A stretch of DNA of 64,000 bases, taken from contig OMIC01000039.1 in the NCBI GenBank assembly GCA_900298995.1, positions 124,001-188,000 on the forward strand. Direction: 5' to 3'. Origin of the DNA: Hyphomicrobiaceae bacterium (GTDB lineage: Bacteria; Pseudomonadota; Alphaproteobacteria; Rhizobiales; Aestuariivirgaceae). The position numbers and the translations under genes are program-made. Positions 61,910 to 64,000 of this stretch are shown piece by piece. How positions within the stretch are numbered: the stretch's first letter is position 1; every line of letters starts with the position of its first letter. The notes under the pieces are model-generated. The model ran no database searches. It had not been told where the DNA came from and saw only the letters and a list, made by a program, of their open reading frames with translations.

Positions 61910-62904
61910 GAGGTGCCGGGCTCCGGCGCGCTGGAGACCAGTTCCTTGAGAAGGCTGGACAGCGTGTCCTTGGCGGAGGGCTCCTGCGGGATCGGGCGGC
62001 AGACATCGCGGGCCGCCAGGCCGACCCTGGCGGTCAGGATGCCATTGACCGTTCCCTCACCGAACCGCGCAGAAAGCCTCCCCAGCAGGCCCTTGCCCAC
62101 CACATGCTGAATGAGATTGTCCGAGAGGGCGAGGCCTCCGGTGACGGCGAGGTGGCTCAGAACCATGCGGGCAAGCCGAAGCGTGGCCAGTGCTGACGGC
62201 CGTCCGCCATAGAGTGTGGCCAGTTCACGGATCATGCGCAGATTTTGCGCGGCAACCAGCAGGATGTCGAGGGCGGCGGTGGGCGCGACCGTGGTGAGGA
62301 GCGTGATACGCCGGGCCGCATGGGCGATGATGCGGTGTGCCTCGGCATCGCGCCATGTCACGAGGTGGCGCTCGGCCAGCCGCATGCGTGCCCGGCCATC
62401 AAGGATGTCGCTGTCATAGGTGCTGAGATCGCGCAGGCCCAGCTGGGCGTCGGGACGATGGCGGTAGAGCGTCCTGAGATTGGTGACGGCGCGGTTGGCG
62501 GCGGGCAGATCGTCCGTGTTCAGGGCATGGGCGGCATCAGCCTGGATGTGGACGATGCGGTTGAGGCGGGCAAGCGCCCAGATCTCGCGGGCAATGATGG
62601 CGAAGGCAGCCAGAGCGGCGATGCCAGCAAGGCCCGTTGCCACCCAGCCGAGGAGCGGTGCCCGCGCAAAGTAGTCTTCGATGAGCTGCGTGACGGCGAG
62701 GCCGGCCCACATCATCAGCAGGCTGGCAAGTGTTCCGGCCAGCAGCACGCCCCACGGGACCCGGGGTGGCCTCAGTACCGGCGCCGGCGGAACGACGATG
62801 GCGCGGTCTTCCTCCGTTTCAGGCTCGAAGCGAAGGGTTGCGAGCTCGACATTGGCGGTGGGCTCGATCACGAAGACCTGCGGCTGGCGTCTCTCACCGC
62901 TCAT
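61906..62904 (-). CDS. ycjF: YcjF/TIGR01620-family membrane protein (DUF697)
   Basis: 332-residue inner-membrane protein. A variable N-terminus is followed by two hydrophobic segments (about residues 50-72 and 85-105). The long cytoplasmic helical region has the DUF697-type core HAARRITLLTTVAPTAALDILLVAAQNLRMIRELA and GGLALSDNLIQHVVGKGLLG, in outline. YcjF is encoded with YcjX in many proteobacteria and responds to envelope or phage-shock stress in enterobacteria. Both its ends overlap the neighbouring genes by 4 nt. Confidence 0.9.
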   Translation of the reverse strand: MSGERRQPQVFVIEPTANVELATLRFEPETEEDRAIVVPPAPVLRPPRVPWGVLLAGTLASLLMMWAGLAVTQLIEDYFARAPLLGWVATGLAGIAALAAFAIIAREIWALARLNRIVHIQADAAHALNTDDLPAANRAVTNLRTLYRHRPDAQLGLRDLSTYDSDILDGRARMRLAERHLVTWRDAEAHRIIAHAARRITLLTTVAPTAALDILLVAAQNLRMIRELATLYGGRPSALATLRLARMVLSHLAVTGGLALSDNLIQHVVGKGLLGRLSARFGEGTVNGILTARVGLAARDVCRPIPQEPSAKDTLSSLLKELVSSAPEPGTS

Positions 62905-64000
62905 CTGAATTTGTCTCCCAGCAGGAATTCCATGGAGCGATCAAGTCGGATGTGTGGCCAGGCGCCATCCCTTGCGAGGGGTGGCCGAAACCGCAGAAAT
63001 CTGAGCTTTCCTTCCAGCGACCCATCGCGTGCCTTTTCCGGATCCGCAGGCAGGTCGCCTGGAAACACCGCTGCCTCGGTCAGGCCGTCAAAGCGCGTGT
63101 CCCCCATCCCCTCGCCCGCCAATGGCGTGCCCGCGATGCACTCGAGTGTCTCACCCTTCTGGCGGACACTGGCCTCACGCGTCGCGCGGATGGCGCTGAG
63201 GGCTGCAACATCAATCTCGGCGCCGGCATAGCTTGCCCGCTGCAGTGCATCGGCCACGATGTGCTTCAGGATGTTCTCCAGCCGGTCATGGCTTGCGTGA
63301 TGCAGGAGGTCGGCCTTGGTTGCGGCAAACAGCACCCGTTCGATGCGGCGGCCGAACAGGGCCGAGACCGGCGTGTTGGCGCCCTGTCGGAAGCAGGCCA
63401 GAATTCCGGCGAGTGCCTGCTCGAGGTCCCGGACAGCGGATGTACCGGCATTGAGCGCACTCAGCGCATCGACCAGAATGATTTGCCGGTCAAGCCGTGC
63501 AAAATGATCGAAGAAGAATGGCTTCACGATCGCTGCGACATAGGACTGATAGCGCCGTTCCATCAATGCGCCGAGAGAACCCTTTTCGAACACCTCCTGC
63601 CGTGAAACATCGAGTGGCGCGAAGGCCAGAAGCGGCGAGCCCTTGAATTCGCCTGGCATCAGGAACCTGCCCGGCGGCAGGCTGGACAGGGCGACATCCT
63701 CCGAACGGCAGCGGGCGAGATAGGCGGTGAACACCTCGGCAGCCGTGATCGCGGCGGCTTCGTCGGCAGGCTGCGCGTGATTGAGTGTTGCGAGCAGCCC
63801 GTGCCAGCCGCCCGCATGTCCGAGCCGGGGTTCCAAACGGCTGGCAGCGACGGTCGCGGCCGACCATTCCGCGTAGCTCATGCGCAGCAGCGGCAGATCC
63901 AGCAGCCATTCGCCAGGGTAATCGATGATGTCGATGTGCAGCCGGCCGCTGCCGAGCGTGCGTGCAAGGAAGCCGGAAGGCGCATATTCCGCCGTGACCC
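62901..64000 (-). CDS. ycjX: YcjX-family P-loop ATPase/GTPase, 5'-truncated by window edge
   Basis: The visible 365 codons are the C-terminal part of a YcjX protein; the frame stays open to the right edge, so the N-terminal Walker A region is outside. Just inside the edge is RLHIDIIDYPGEWLLDLPLL, which is the YcjX Walker B segment. FLMPGEFKGSPLLAFAPL, DRQIILVDALSALNAG and VLFAATKADLLHH follow; the last resembles a TKAD nucleotide-specificity motif. YcjX and YcjF act together in envelope stress in enterobacteria. The stop overlaps the ycjF ATG by 4 nt. Confidence 0.93.
   Translation of the reverse strand, partial: VTAEYAPSGFLARTLGSGRLHIDIIDYPGEWLLDLPLLRMSYAEWSAATVAASRLEPRLGHAGGWHGLLATLNHAQPADEAAAITAAEVFTAYLARCRSEDVALSSLPPGRFLMPGEFKGSPLLAFAPLDVSRQEVFEKGSLGALMERRYQSYVAAIVKPFFFDHFARLDRQIILVDALSALNAGTSAVRDLEQALAGILACFRQGANTPVSALFGRRIERVLFAATKADLLHHASHDRLENILKHIVADALQRASYAGAEIDVAALSAIRATREASVRQKGETLECIAGTPLAGEGMGDTRFDGLTEAAVFPGDLPADPEKARDGSLEGKLRFLRFRPPLARDGAWPHIRLDRSMEFLLGDKFR

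Overview
The window is a high-GC chromosomal segment of an alphaproteobacterium, most likely of the order Hyphomicrobiales (Rhizobiales). The evidence is the Caulobacter/rhizobial-type Tad pilus order (cpaB-C-D-E-F, tadB-C-D), a PodJ-like polarity protein, a very large apolipoprotein-like protein resembling the growth-pole-ring (GPR) protein of Agrobacterium, a Yej transporter with two binding proteins, class I lysyl-tRNA synthetase, a LiuR-like MerR regulator, and TTAA-N7-TTAA (CtrA-type) motifs. It is dense core-genome sequence. I saw no rRNA, tRNA, insertion sequence, prophage or CRISPR array.

Layout. 1-8.4 kb: Tad/Flp pilus assembly (cpaB cut by the left edge; tadD convergent to the rest). 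8.5-11.2 kb: M17 aminopeptidase, MarR regulator, cytoplasmic NlpC/P60 peptidase. 11.2-19.7 kb: minus-strand operon yejA-like x2, yejB, yejE, yejF and a 2-hydroxyacid dehydrogenase, coupled by 1-4 nt overlaps. 19.8-22.1 kb: membrane cytochrome c with a good terminator, then kdsB-pheA. 22.1-27.2 kb: lysK, a DinG/XPD-type Fe-S helicase and a TerB-like protein. 27.2-32.2 kb: MATE pump, Lhr-like helicase with PdeM nuclease, DUF3429 protein. 32.2-39.9 kb: PodJ, MerR regulator, nudC, S24 repressor, DUF952, pyrD, periplasmic solute-binding protein. 39.9-45 kb: a family 2 glycosyltransferase broken by an in-frame TAG, SulP transporter, ureidoglycine aminohydrolase, LysE/ArgO exporter. 45-51.2 kb: L,D-transpeptidase, trimethylamine-dehydrogenase-like flavoprotein, PLP dehydratase, a small unknown protein, a dipeptide epimerase. 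51.2-57.8 kb: the 1472-residue GPR-like protein, Hpt protein, 2Fe-2S ferredoxin and its NAD(P)H reductase. 57.8-60.3 kb: ChaA antiporter, a split YeeE/YedE sulfur transporter, a His/Met-rich exported peptide. 60.4-64 kb: operon ycjX (cut by the right edge)-ycjF-small secreted protein-VWA protein.

Two themes link separate loci. The first is polar envelope biology: PodJ, the GPR-like protein, an L,D-transpeptidase, a Tad pilus and an Hpt phosphotransfer protein, with CtrA-like motifs in several of their promoter regions. The second is a possible cytoplasmic murein-peptide recycling route: Yej importer, NlpC/P60 peptidase without a signal peptide, L-Ala-D/L-Glu-type epimerase and aminopeptidase. 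The most unusual sequence-level observations are the amber codon just before the QxxRW motif of the glycosyltransferase, eight contiguous 22-residue repeats in the GPR-like protein, and a complete CtrA-type motif between that gene and the Hpt gene.
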